Below, in pieces: positions 42,834 to 58,805 of a stretch of 64,000 bases of DNA. The notes under the pieces were generated by a model that made no database searches, was not told where the DNA came from, and saw only the letters and a list, made by a program, of their open reading frames with translations. Source of the stretch: Phycisphaeraceae bacterium (GTDB taxonomy: Bacteria; Planctomycetota; Phycisphaerae; Phycisphaerales; Zrk34); NCBI GenBank assembly GCA_028282805.1, contig JANQHD010000033.1, positions 1 through 64,000 of the forward strand, written 5' to 3'. The position numbers and the translations under genes were made by a program. The stretch's first letter is position 1. Each line of letters begins with the position of its first letter.

Positions 42834-43253
42834 AGTTGGTTATCTTTGACATTCGAACTCATACCGGCGAGTCACGCTCTGAGGCGGACTCCCGAGCCGC
42901 GTCTTACGCACACCGAACGAGCGGCACCCGACACTCGGACGCATCACGGCATGCCTGTGAGGCGACCGAACCCAAGCGCCAGGCCGACCCCATTTGGCAC
43001 TTCTTAATAGGCCTGGTTTCGCGTAAGACGAGGACAGCAGGCTGACGCTCGAACTCCCGCGAGCTCAGCCACGGACCAGACACAACTTCCGGGGATTTCT
43101 GTGTCAGGTTCGAGCCCCCCTCAGAGCGATCGCCGGTGTGTTCGACCTAATTAGTTGGGCCGTCTTTGAAACGGAATCGGGTGTGGGGTGAGGCGGCCCA
43201 AGGGTCGGCGAGCCGGCGGCGGTCGCCAGTCTCGCCGGCCCTTCTTTTGTTTT
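42834..43253 (+). ncRNA. candidate structured non-coding RNA, family unknown
   Basis: A promoter upstream and a terminator downstream frame about 420 bases with no ORF of chromosomal codon bias. The ends of the core pair in three perfect blocks: TCGAAC (42853-42858) with 43140-43145, ACCGGCGA (42863-42870) with 43130-43137, and CGCTCTGAG (42875-42883) with 43120-43128. Nested stems follow: CGTCTTACGC (42900-42909) with 43021-43030, CCAGGCC (42979-42985) with 43010-43016, an 11-bp hairpin at 43040-43070 and GACACA/TGTGTC at 43079-43105. I find no RNase P, SRP, 6S or tmRNA signature. Expression and 5' end are inferred. Confidence 0.65.
43201..43253 (+). terminator. terminator of the candidate RNA
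   Basis: GGGTCGGCGAG pairs with CTCGCCGGCCC, followed by CTTCTTTTGTTTT. Confidence 0.8.
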
Positions 43254-43429
43254 CGCCCCGGTTTTTGTCATACACCGCTGGGCTTCGCTTGAGCCCGCGT
43301 TTGGCAGTCGGAATCATTCGCATCCGTTGATTGCAGTCCCCCGGGGATGGGCCAATCAAGACACCAGACCCGCGAACCGCCTTGCAACCAAACGCCAGCT
43401 CGCCACAGCTCAGCGGTTATTTTGTGCGC

Positions 43430-43576
43430 CCGCCGCCGCTCGGCGGCGGAATGATCAAGTCCCAATGACCAATCACCAATCAAATCCCAATGCCCAAGCC
43501 CCAAACCGTGGCGGGCTCATTGGGCATTCGGGCATTGGTCATTGATTGGTCGTTGAACATTGATCATTGGTCATTT
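43430..43576. repeat. composite hairpin element, copy 2
   Basis: The GC hairpin CGCCGCCG-CT-CGGCGGCG (43431-43448), the joint GGAATG and then CCAATGACCAATC-type arms facing CATTGGTCATTGATTGG. The right end contains the stop codon of the isoaspartyl peptidase gene. Confidence 0.8.
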
Positions 43577-44479
43577 AATTCCCCCGATCCCCACCGTCCG
43601 CTCGCGTGCGCCGTCGATCGATGCGCGGAACATGCTCGCCGTGTTGTGCGGCAGGGCGATGTGGCCCCGCGCGTCCACCGCGACCAGGCCGCACGTGTCG
43701 GCCGGCAGCTCGTCGACGGCGCGCCGCGCCGCCTCGGCCAACGACAAGCCCGCCAGTTCCACCAGGTCCGCCACACGCCGCGCCGTCGCGTGTTCCATGA
43801 TGCGCTCGCCCATGCCCGTGCCGCTGACCGCGCAGCGTGCGTCCGCCCACGTGCCCGCGCCCACGATCGGCGAATCGCCCACGCGCCCCGGCAGCTTGTT
43901 GATCATGCCCCCCGTGCTCGTCGCCGCCGCCACCCGGCCCTGCGCATCGCACGCCACCGCGCCCACCGTGCCCTTCGTGTCGTGGTCGATCGACGTCGTC
44001 TCACCCGCCGCGACCTTCAGCCACTGCTTGTGGCGCAGCTCGGTGATCAGCGCCGCGTCGTCGACGCGCTCCATGCCGATCAAATCCGCGAACCGCCCCG
44101 CGCCTTGCCCGGCGAGCAGCACGTGCGGGGTCTGCTCCATGACCGCCCGCGCCAGGCTCACCGGGTGACGCACGCCGCGCACGATCGCCACCGCGCCGCT
44201 GCGGCCGGTCGGCCCGTCCATGATCGACGCGTCCATCTCGACCCGCCCGTCGGCGTTCAGCGTCGAGCCGCGGCCCGCGTTGAACACCGGCTCGTCTTCC
44301 AGCAGCCGCACCGCCAGCTCCACCGCGTCCAGCGCGCCGCCGCCACCGGCCAACGCCTCGGCGCCGGCGTTGACGATCTCCGTCAACACCCGCTCGTAGT
44401 AGGCGAGAGGGTGGGGCAGCTTGGCCGGGTCGATCTTCCCCGCCCCGCCGTGGATCGCGATCGCGTATTTCTTTGCCAT
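43571..44479 (-). CDS. iaaA: isoaspartyl peptidase/L-asparaginase (Ntn hydrolase)
   Basis: The 302-residue precursor should cleave itself before Thr171 in TKGTVGAVACD to give alpha and beta subunits, with that Thr as the nucleophile. It hydrolyses isoaspartyl dipeptides and asparagine. Other family features are IAIHGGAGKID, VFNAGRGSTLNADG and ATSTGGMINKLPGRVGDSP. The ATG at 44479 gives the standard start. The stop codon lies within the CCAATGACCAAT repeat at its 3' end. Confidence 0.94.
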   Translation of the reverse strand: MAKKYAIAIHGGAGKIDPAKLPHPLAYYERVLTEIVNAGAEALAGGGGALDAVELAVRLLEDEPVFNAGRGSTLNADGRVEMDASIMDGPTGRSGAVAIVRGVRHPVSLARAVMEQTPHVLLAGQGAGRFADLIGMERVDDAALITELRHKQWLKVAAGETTSIDHDTKGTVGAVACDAQGRVAAATSTGGMINKLPGRVGDSPIVGAGTWADARCAVSGTGMGERIMEHATARRVADLVELAGLSLAEAARRAVDELPADTCGLVAVDARGHIALPHNTASMFRASIDGARERTVGIGGIK

Positions 44480-44520
44480 AAGCCGCATTCTACCGCCGTC
44501 ATAAGCCGCTTGAGCGGGCG

Positions 44521-44546
44521 GTTGGTCATTGGGCATTGGGCGTTGG
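44521..44546. repeat. partial CCAATGACCAAT-family repeat
   Basis: A single arm of TTGGTCATTGGGCATTGGG type lies between the isoaspartyl peptidase start and the rplK promoter. Confidence 0.6.
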
Positions 44547-44553
44547 TTTTTCC

Positions 44554-44593
44554 GCCCCAGGGCCTTGGCAAGGCCCTGGGGCGTCGTTACACT
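44554..44593 (+). promoter_or_regulatory. rplK promoter with overlapping palindrome
   Basis: TTGGCA (44565-44570) and TACACT (44588-44593) are 17 bases apart. A strong palindrome (GCCCCAGGGCCTTG and complement, 44554-44582) covers the -35 and most of the spacer, and could be an operator. It is 30 bases upstream of the rplK ATG. Confidence 0.6.
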
Positions 44594-44623
44594 ACCCGGC
44601 TCGCCAGATATTGAGGTAATGCC

Positions 44624-45049
44624 ATGGCCAAGCAGGTCATCCAAACGCTGAAGATTCAAGCCCCCGGCGGGCAGGCCACGCCCGCGCCGCCGCTGGGCCC
44701 CGCGCTGGGCCAGGCCGGTGTCAACCCCGGCCAGTTCATCCAGCAGTTCAACGACGCGACCCGCCAGCTCAACGGCAAGGTCGTCGGCTGCCTGATCTCG
44801 GTCTACAACGACCGCTCGTTCACGTTCGAGATCAAGAGCCCGCCCGCCGCGGTGCTCATCAAGGACGCGGCCGGCATCGCCAAGGGCTCGGGCGTGCCCA
44901 ACAAGGACAAGGTCGGCAACCTGACCCGCGCGCAGGTCGAAGAGATCGCCAAAGAGAAGATGCCCGACCTGAACACGACCGACCTCGACGCGGCCTGCCG
45001 CATCATCGAGGGCACCGCCCGCAACATGGGTGTGGTCTGCGAACTGTAA
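44624..45049 (+). CDS. rplK: 50S ribosomal protein uL11
   Basis: The protein binds the GTPase-associated region of 23S rRNA. The N-terminal [17 protein letters not shown], the [17 protein letters not shown] segment and the C-terminal [12 protein letters not shown] are typical; 141 residues is the normal length. It leads the rplK-rplA-rplJ-rplL cluster, but secE and nusG, which usually precede it, are absent. The stop codon runs directly into an AATCGGCA-type repeat. Confidence 0.98.
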   Translation: MAKQVIQTLKIQAPGGQATPAPPLGPALGQAGVNPGQFIQQFNDATRQLNGKVVGCLISVYNDRSFTFEIKSPPAAVLIKDAAGIAKGSGVPNKDKVGNLTRAQVEEIAKEKMPDLNTTDLDAACRIIEGTARNMGVVCEL

Positions 45050-45100
45050 TTGCCGATTTGCAGGCCAATCGGCAATCGGCAATCGGAAATCGAAAATCAA
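45049..45100. repeat. AATCGGCA-type hairpin in the rplK-rplA gap
   Basis: A short left arm (TTGCCGATTTG) and a longer right arm of AATCGGCAATCG words begin inside the rplK stop codon. It is transcribed within the ribosomal protein operon. Confidence 0.75.
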
Positions 45101-45123
45101 ACGCCTGACCACGGGCGACAACA

Positions 45124-45170
45124 GTGGGAGTGAAGCCCCGGACTCGAAAGCGGGGCGTTACGAAAGGAGC
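45124..45170 (+). promoter_or_regulatory. possible L1-binding leader of rplA
   Basis: GTGGGAGTGAAG, a GCCCCG/CGGGGC hairpin (45135-45156) and the AAGGAG site stand directly before rplA. L1 represses its own mRNA in many bacteria through a mimic of its rRNA site; whether this is one is uncertain. Confidence 0.3.
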
Positions 45171-45177
45171 AAGCCGC

Positions 45178-45858
45178 ATGGCTCGCAAGGGAAAGCGCTA
45201 CCGCAGCGATAGCGAACTCGTCGAACAGAACACACCGCTGCCGCTGGCCGGCGCGGTGGACAAGGTCAAGAGCTTCAAGCCCGGCAAGTTCGACCAGTCG
45301 GTCGAGATCTGCATCCACCTGGGCATCGACGCCAAGCAGGCCGACCAACTCGTGCGCGGCTCGGTGAGCCTGCCGCACGGCATCGGCAAGGCCAAGCGCG
45401 TCGTCGCGTTCTGCCCGCCGGAGAAGGTCGACGACGCCAAGTCCGCCGGCGCGATGGAGGCCGGCGGCGAGGACCTGGTCAAGAAGATCGAAGGCGGCTG
45501 GATGGACTTCGACGTGGCCGTGGCCACGCCCGACATGATGCGGGTGATCAGCAAGCTCGGCCGGGTGCTCGGCCCCCGCGGCCTGATGCCCAGCCCCAAG
45601 GCCGGCACCGTCGACAAGGACATCGCCAAGACCGTCGCCGACTACGCCGCGGGCAAGGTCGAGTTCCGCAACGACGCCGGCGGCAACGTGCACGCCGTGG
45701 TCGGCAAGCAGTCGTTCGCCGCCGACAAGCTCGTCGACAACGCCCAGCACTTCATCAACACCATCGAGAAGCTCAAGCCCTCGGCCGTCAAGGGCCAGTA
45801 CGTCAAGAAGATTTCCCTCTCCGCCACCATGACCCCCGGCGTGCAGGTCCAGGCGTAA
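45178..45858 (+). CDS. rplA: 50S ribosomal protein uL1
   Basis: The protein forms the L1 stalk and helps release deacylated tRNA. The 226-residue product has [19 protein letters not shown] and the two-domain L1 pattern with [17 protein letters not shown] at the end. The ATG at 45178 follows AAGGAG by eight bases; an in-frame upstream GTG would include the leader hairpin and is rejected. Confidence 0.98.
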   Translation: MARKGKRYRSDSELVEQNTPLPLAGAVDKVKSFKPGKFDQSVEICIHLGIDAKQADQLVRGSVSLPHGIGKAKRVVAFCPPEKVDDAKSAGAMEAGGEDLVKKIEGGWMDFDVAVATPDMMRVISKLGRVLGPRGLMPSPKAGTVDKDIAKTVADYAAGKVEFRNDAGGNVHAVVGKQSFAADKLVDNAQHFINTIEKLKPSAVKGQYVKKISLSATMTPGVQVQA

Positions 45859-45882
45859 GCCGATACCGAACGGAGCATCAAC

Positions 45883-46425
45883 ATGAGCAAGACAGTCAAA
45901 AACCTGATCTCCAAGGCCTACGCCAGCCAGTTCGGTGACCTGACCGAGGCCATGATCATCGACATCCGCGGCATCGACGCCATCGAAAACAACCGGCTCC
46001 GCAACGACTTGGCCGGCAAGTCGATCCGCATCGCCGTGGTCAAGAACTCGCTGGCCAAGGCGACGTTCGCCGGCGGCCCGCTCGAACCGCTCAACGACCT
46101 GATCGAAGGCCCCACCGCCCTGTGCTACGGCGGCGAGAGCGTCGTCAACGTCGCCCGCGAACTGATCGAGCACGCCAAGAAGATCAAGGAACTGGAACTC
46201 AAGGGCGCCGTGCTCGACGGCCAGGTGTTCACCGCCGACCAGATCGACGCCCTCAGCAAGTACCCCACCCGCGAAGAGGCCCAGGCCCAGGTCATCCAGG
46301 TCGTGCTCGGCCCGTCCGCGCAGGTCGCCGGCGCCCTCGTCGGCATCGGCAACGAGATCGCCTCCATCCTCAAGAGCATCGAAGAGAAGCTCGAAGACGG
46401 CGAGACGATCACCAAGGTCGCATAA
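45883..46425 (+). CDS. rplJ: 50S ribosomal protein uL10
   Basis: This is the base of the ribosomal stalk that carries the L7/L12 dimers. The 180-residue protein has IIDIRGIDAIENNRLRNDL, VVKNSLAKATF and EGPTALCYGGE; the C-terminal helices (NEIASILKSIEEKLE) hold L12. It is followed by rplL after a 160-base gap that contains a repeat. Confidence 0.97.
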   Translation: MSKTVKNLISKAYASQFGDLTEAMIIDIRGIDAIENNRLRNDLAGKSIRIAVVKNSLAKATFAGGPLEPLNDLIEGPTALCYGGESVVNVARELIEHAKKIKELELKGAVLDGQVFTADQIDALSKYPTREEAQAQVIQVVLGPSAQVAGALVGIGNEIASILKSIEEKLEDGETITKVA

Positions 46426-46429
46426 GAAT

Positions 46430-46493
46430 GTGCGATGTGCGATCGACGATCTGCGATCGGGCAGATCGGACATCGCCGATCGAAGATCGAACA
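46430..46493. repeat. GCGATCTGCGATCG-type repeat in the rplJ-rplL gap
   Basis: Slipped GATCG and GCGATCT words with partial inverted symmetry lie between rplJ and rplL, followed by a GGCCGA/TCGGCC hairpin near 46531-46549. The words differ from the AATCGGCA family, though the layout is the same. Confidence 0.6.
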
Positions 46494-46585
46494 TAACCAT
46501 AAGCCCCCCGACTGGCCCGCAAGGGTTAAACGGCCGAAGGTCGGCCGCCTCTCGGAAGGCAACGTGAATAGGAACAGGTGAAACC

Positions 46586-47005
<420 letters not shown>

Positions 47006-47038
47006 GACCCCCCTCACCCCCGCTTGCGACGGATCGCG

Positions 47039-47067
47039 AACCGCCCCCACCCGTGGGGCGGTTTTTT
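47039..47067 (+). terminator. terminator after rplL
   Basis: AACCGCCCC pairs with GGGGCGGTT around a short loop and is followed by TTTT. Confidence 0.9.
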
Positions 47068-47123
47068 CATGGCCCAAGCGTGTGCGTAACAACAGCGAGC
47101 CGGCTCGCGGGTGAGTTGTGTGC

Positions 47124-47753
47124 TTACCGCTGCGCCGTGACCAGCTTCAGCGCCAGCGCGGCGTAGATGGTGCCGGCGATGCGGTTGGTGATGACCTGTG
47201 CTTTGGGCGAGTGTTTGAGGCGGTTGCCGAGGTAGCCAGCGGAGAGGCTGATCGTGCCGAAGATCAGCAGGGCGGAGACGATGAAGACCAGGCCGAGGAT
47301 GACGATCTGCACCCACAGCGAGCCGCGCTGTGGGTCGGCGAACTGCGGGAGGAACGCGAGGAAGAAGATCGACACCTTCGGGTTGGTGATGTTCATGAGG
47401 ATGCCGCGCCGGTAGAGCCGGCCGAGCGATGCGCCGTTCTGCGCACCGTCGTCGAGCTTCGCCGCCGAGGCCCGGAACGCCAGGTACGCCAGGTACAGCA
47501 GGTACGCGGCCCCGACGATCTTCAACGCGGTAAACGCCACCGCCGACACCTGGAAGATCACCGCCACGCCCGATGCGACGGCCAGCGTGTGCACGATCAG
47601 CCCGGTGCACAGCCCGAGCGTGATGACCAGGCCCGCCCGGCTGCCCCGCAACGCCGCCTGTGTGAGCACGAAGATGTTGTCCGGCCCCGGCGCCAACGCC
47701 AGCAGGATCGAGGCGGAAAAGAAGACAGCCAACACGCCGATCGGGATCATCAT
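47124..47753 (-). CDS. LysE/RhtB family amino acid exporter
   Basis: The 209-residue protein has about six membrane helices and the family signature LALAPGPDNIFVLTQAALRGSRAGL near the N-terminus (residues 15-40), with a NPKVSIFFLAFLPQF segment. It probably exports amino acids such as threonine or homoserine lactone; the substrate cannot be told. ATG codons at 47762, 47753 and 47750 are all possible starts. The gene is convergent with the rplL cluster. Confidence 0.88.
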   Translation of the reverse strand: MMIPIGVLAVFFSASILLALAPGPDNIFVLTQAALRGSRAGLVITLGLCTGLIVHTLAVASGVAVIFQVSAVAFTALKIVGAAYLLYLAYLAFRASAAKLDDGAQNGASLGRLYRRGILMNITNPKVSIFFLAFLPQFADPQRGSLWVQIVILGLVFIVSALLIFGTISLSAGYLGNRLKHSPKAQVITNRIAGTIYAALALKLVTAQR

Positions 47754-47837
47754 GCGCCCCATTGTCCGCCGCCGTCGTCGCCAGTCAAACGCCGGGCGCC
47801 GCACGTCATGCGTCGAGCGCCGGGCGTGCACGCAAAA

Positions 47838-47877
47838 CCGTTTATAGTTTATAGACTAAAAACTATATAATAAACGG
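47838..47877. repeat. AT-rich palindrome
   Basis: CCGTTTAT and ATAAACGG form the outer arms and AGTTT/AAACT an inner pair, within 40 bases of otherwise AT-only sequence. It abuts the GGGGCTT array. Confidence 0.7.
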
Positions 47878-47938
47878 GCTTGGGGCTTGGGGCTTGGGGC
47901 TTGGGGCTTGGGGCTTGGGGCTTGGGGCTTGGGGCTCG
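47876..47938 (+). repeat. GGGGCTT heptamer tandem array
   Basis: Seven perfect GGGGCTT units plus a partial unit at each end run without interruption. Four or more G-tetrads could stack, so the plus strand may form a G-quadruplex. The unit number is likely to vary by slippage. Confidence 0.9.
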
Positions 47939-47939
47939 A

Positions 47940-48050
47940 GGAATGACCAAATCCCAATCGCCAATGACCAATCAAATCCCAATGCTCAAGCACCAAATCA
48001 CAAGCCGGCCGTCGCGATTGGGTATTTGGTCATTGATCATTGATTGGGTA
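47940..48050. repeat. CCAATGACCAAT-family hairpin, copy 4
   Basis: Arms of AATGACCAAATCCC and ATTTGGTCATTGATC type words face each other around a GGCCG centre. It begins with the same GGAATGACC joint as other copies but has the G-rich array in place of the GC hairpin. Confidence 0.75.
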
Positions 48051-48166
48051 TCCCCGTGCGCACGGCTCGCTAATGCGGTCCTTGTGTTCGATTGGCCCCG
48101 GCGTGATACACTTTCTTGCCGCGAAGCGGGTGTCGCGCACCGAGACGCACAGCATGCGAGGACGCG

Positions 48167-48811
48167 ATGGATTCCAGGAAGCCCAAAGAGATCCTGCTCG
48201 AGCGCCTGGCTAACGACGTTGGGCCCGTGCTGACCGAGAAACACGGGTTCAGCTTCTCGCCAAGCCAGCTCAAGTTTTCGCGCACGGTTAAACCCTTCAC
48301 GCAAACCATCGAAGCATGCATCGACAGCAAGTACAGCGAACGAAACCATTGCTTGTTCTGGACCATCTTCCGGGTTCGTTCGCGCGCATTCAAAGCCTGG
48401 CAGGTGGAGCAATGGGGCAAGGAGTTGGCGTCCGACTGGGTGTGGTGGACACAGGACTGCAACGTCGCGGGGTGGGAGAGGCCCGACGATAATCCGGTCA
48501 GCCTGTGCCTGATCAACGAACCGGCAAACGATGTCAAAGTGGCCGAGATCCTGACCCGCAACATCGAGACCCTCGCGATCCCGCTGATGGATCGGATGTC
48601 GGATTACGAGCAGGCGGCGGGTTCTTTCGCCGACGGAACCGCGTTCGATCATGCGGTCGACCTGTACATGATGGCGGGCAACACCGAGGCCGCGCGGGAA
48701 CTGTTGGAGCTTGAAATCCCGCAATACGAGGACAGCCGCCTCCCCCACAAGCAGGACACCTACCGCTGCCTCAAAGCGCGATGGGACAAGTTCTTCGCGG
48801 CGCGCGCGTAG
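48167..48811 (+). CDS. hypothetical protein, possibly DUF4304-like
   Basis: The 214-residue protein is soluble, with many aromatic residues (FWTIFRVRSRAFKAWQ, SDWVWWTQDC) and a C-terminal pair of helices that resemble a TPR-like turn (HAVDLYMMAGNTEAARELLEL). The start pattern (LLERLANDVGPVLTEKHGF) recalls DUF4304 proteins, but I am not sure. GC content is lower than in its neighbours, so it may have been acquired. The ATG at 48167 was chosen because upstream codons are repeat-derived. Confidence 0.6.
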   Translation: MDSRKPKEILLERLANDVGPVLTEKHGFSFSPSQLKFSRTVKPFTQTIEACIDSKYSERNHCLFWTIFRVRSRAFKAWQVEQWGKELASDWVWWTQDCNVAGWERPDDNPVSLCLINEPANDVKVAEILTRNIETLAIPLMDRMSDYEQAAGSFADGTAFDHAVDLYMMAGNTEAARELLELEIPQYEDSRLPHKQDTYRCLKARWDKFFAARA

Positions 48812-49239
48812 GCGAACGGTCAATCGGTCGCCAGGTCACGCCGATCGCGCAGGTGGGTGTGATCCGTTTTGCGATCACCCGATGGGTACATCGTCTGAGG
48901 GGCTTTTTGGGCGAAAAACAGCGATGCGCGACGGGGGGCTTTGCTCAGGCTGACCCCCGATGGGGCGCGCCTGGGGCATGAAGGGTGTAAGTCTTCTGTG
49001 TGTCGGGTGTTACAGTCGGCGTGGTTTTCTTAAAAAAATATAAAAAATGTCTTGTGCTGCAATTTGCGGGCCAAAGGGGGGATTGATATACTGCTCCGCT
49101 TGGCGAAGCGTTGAGGTAAGCGGTTTAAAGGCGGTAATCCAGTACTTGAGTCCGAACACTGATGTTGGTCGAGTGGGCGCTGTCCAACACTCCACAATTT
49201 CTGGCAAATTCTCATCCTCTCATTGAGACGAGGTGATTG
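48812..49239 (+). other. rpoBC leader and upstream region
   Basis: These 428 bases have no gene. A GGGTGTGATC/GATCACCC hairpin (about 48855-48880) without a T-run may end the previous transcript. An A/T run at 49031-49049 precedes the rpoB promoter like an UP element. The leader from about 49100 to the ATG is about 140 bases. Confidence 0.55.
49064..49092 (+). promoter_or_regulatory. rpoBC promoter
   Basis: TTGCGG and TATACT are 17 bases apart. An AT-rich block lies directly upstream and could bind the alpha subunit C-terminal domain. The promoter separates rpoBC from the rplL cluster, which ends in its own terminator two genes away. Confidence 0.7.
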
Positions 49240-53037
<3,798 letters not shown>

Positions 53038-53115
53038 GCCGACCCGCGTTTGTCAGGTGAATCGAGCAGCTTGTTTTGAGAAACCAACGCCCGCGAGGGC
53101 TGGAGCGAATAAGAA

Positions 53116-57588
<4,473 letters not shown>

Positions 57589-57618
57589 GCCAGACCGCTC
57601 ACATCCAACCGACCCACA

Positions 57619-57650
57619 AAGCCCAGGCATGGCCATGCCTGGGCTTTTTT
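57619..57650 (+). terminator. rpoBC terminator
   Basis: It has the same perfect 24-bp palindrome as at 10068-10091 (57621-57644), followed by six Ts, 32 bases after the rpoC stop. Confidence 0.9.
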
Positions 57651-57864
57651 CGTGCCCGCGCCGCACCGGTGGGGGATGTTCGCCAAATAGGCACCGGTTG
57701 CCCCGCGTGCTTGCACGGTGCTGCAAAAGCGCGCAAGGTAGCTGTCAACCGGGCAGTGCCCCGCGGGGCGGCGGAAAGTTTTTGCTATCACAGTCAGGTG
57801 TAAAGCGTTGTATGACAATGCTTTGAGATGTATGGCGGTTCCGGGGGCCCGGGGTGGAGGTTTT

Positions 57865-57881
57865 TAGGCATCGGCTTTGCG
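57865..57881 (+). promoter_or_regulatory. candidate sigma-54 promoter of glnB
   Basis: TAGGCATCGGCTTTGCG keeps the -24 GG and -12 GC at the right spacing (10 bases between) and the TTTGC block, with mismatches in the CACG part. It is about 135 bases before glnB, a gene that RpoN controls in many bacteria. Confidence 0.5.
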
Positions 57882-57937
57882 AAACAGACGGCTGCCCGCC
57901 TCGCAGGCGGGGCAGGGACCCCCATGTGCTGCTGATG

Positions 57938-57992
57938 CGAGGTCGGCAGCCCCGCCGCGTTCCCCGCGTGAGCGCGGCGGCATCACACCTCG
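57938..57992 (+). promoter_or_regulatory. hairpin in the glnB leader
   Basis: CGAGGT pairs with ACCTCG and, inside it, CCGCCGCG with CGCGGCGG. It would form in the leader RNA 23 bases before the glnB ATG. No known riboswitch pattern matches. The rest of the 427-base gap after rpoC shows no gene. Confidence 0.5.
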
Positions 57993-58015
57993 GCCAAGCG
58001 ACTGGAGACGCGCAG

Positions 58016-58354
58016 ATGCAAATGATCGAAGCCATCGTCAAGCCCCAAAAGCTGGACGACATCAAGGCCGCCCTCACCCGGTTGGGCATCCTTGGCGTGA
58101 CCGCCTTCGAAGTGAAGGGCTTCGGCCGCCAGAAGGGCCACACCGAGCGCTACCGCGGCACCCGCATGGACGTCGGCTTCGTGCCCAAGGTCATGGTGCA
58201 GATCGCCGTGCGCGACGAAGACCTCGACAAGGCGATCGAGGCCATCGTCACCAACGCCCGCACCGGCGAGATCGGCGACGGCAAGATCTTCATCTCGCCG
58301 ATCACCAAGACCATCCGCATCCGCACCGGTGAGGAAAACGACGACGCGCTCTAA
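58016..58354 (+). CDS. glnB: nitrogen regulatory protein PII
   Basis: This trimeric signal protein binds ATP/ADP and 2-oxoglutarate to report nitrogen and energy status. The 112-residue protein has GFGRQKGHTERYRG (start of the T-loop), the B-loop TGEIGDGKIF and the C-loop RIRTGEE. Tyr46 of the T-loop is kept, but residue 51, the uridylylated tyrosine in E. coli GlnB, is Met (YRGTRMDVGF). The ATG at 58016 follows GGAG. No amtB or glnA is adjacent. Confidence 0.95.
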   Translation: MQMIEAIVKPQKLDDIKAALTRLGILGVTAFEVKGFGRQKGHTERYRGTRMDVGFVPKVMVQIAVRDEDLDKAIEAIVTNARTGEIGDGKIFISPITKTIRIRTGEENDDAL

Positions 58355-58462
58355 GTTAAGCCGTCTTAGCCGTTAACCGATGGTTGGGTTTAACGTGCTG
58401 TCCGCCCATCCGCTGCTGGCCGAGGGCGCAACCGGCACCCGGGTAAGGTGTAAACCTGACAG

Positions 58463-58497
58463 AACAAACGCCCGCTCACGCGGGCGTTTGTTGTTTT
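58463..58497 (+). terminator. terminator after glnB
   Basis: AACAAACGCCCGC pairs with GCGGGCGTTTGTT and is followed by GTTTT, 109 bases after the glnB stop. Confidence 0.85.
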
Positions 58498-58504
58498 ATG
58501 GGAC

Positions 58505-58651
58505 GCCGCCGCCGCCGCTTCGCGGCGGCGGAATGTTCAATGACCAATTCCCAATAACCAATCAAGCCCCAATTCTCAAACTGTGTGCATTGGTCATTGG
58601 TCATTGGGATTTGGTCATTGATTGGTTATTGGGAATTGGTCATTGGTCATT
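58505..58651. repeat. composite hairpin element, copy 5
   Basis: The best preserved copy. The GC hairpin CCGCCGCCGC-TTC-GCGGCGGCGG (58509-58531), the joint GGAATG, then perfect 27-bp arms at 58539-58565 and 58618-58644 made of AATGACCAATTCCC-type words. Confidence 0.85.
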
Positions 58652-58805
58652 CTGTTCACACCCACGCCACCTGCACCACTTGCGCCGATCCTTCCGGTCC
58701 CACAATTAATTCCACTCACGACGCCCCGGCCGGTTAACTCGGCGGAGGATCGGCCCGATCCGAGTCTACAGGACACAGGTTTTTACGGACGCAGGGGCTC
58801 TGACG

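Larger units (their letters stand above)
47754..48166. other. 413-base region of repeats between divergent genes
   Basis: No gene is seen. The region holds an AT-rich palindrome, a GGGGCTT tandem array and a CCAATGACCAAT-type element, one after the other. Confidence 0.6.
58355..58805. other. 451-base gap between glnB and the subtilase gene
   Basis: It contains the glnB terminator and the composite hairpin element at 58505-58651. From 58652 to the subtilase start no clear promoter or gene is seen. Confidence 0.55.

Noticed and set aside
42836-43045. 69-residue ORF inside the candidate RNA
   Set aside because: It needs a TTG start, has codon use unlike the chromosome and no ribosome-binding site, and the bases are accounted for by stems.
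43100-43120. tRNA- or tmRNA-like T-arm (GGTTCGAGCCCC)
   Set aside because: The five bases on each side of the loop do not pair as a T-stem, and no acceptor stem or CCA end is found. The Ala-rich tag of tmRNA is missing too.
47876-47938. CRISPR-like array
   Set aside because: A 7-base tandem unit without spacers. No cas gene is in the window.
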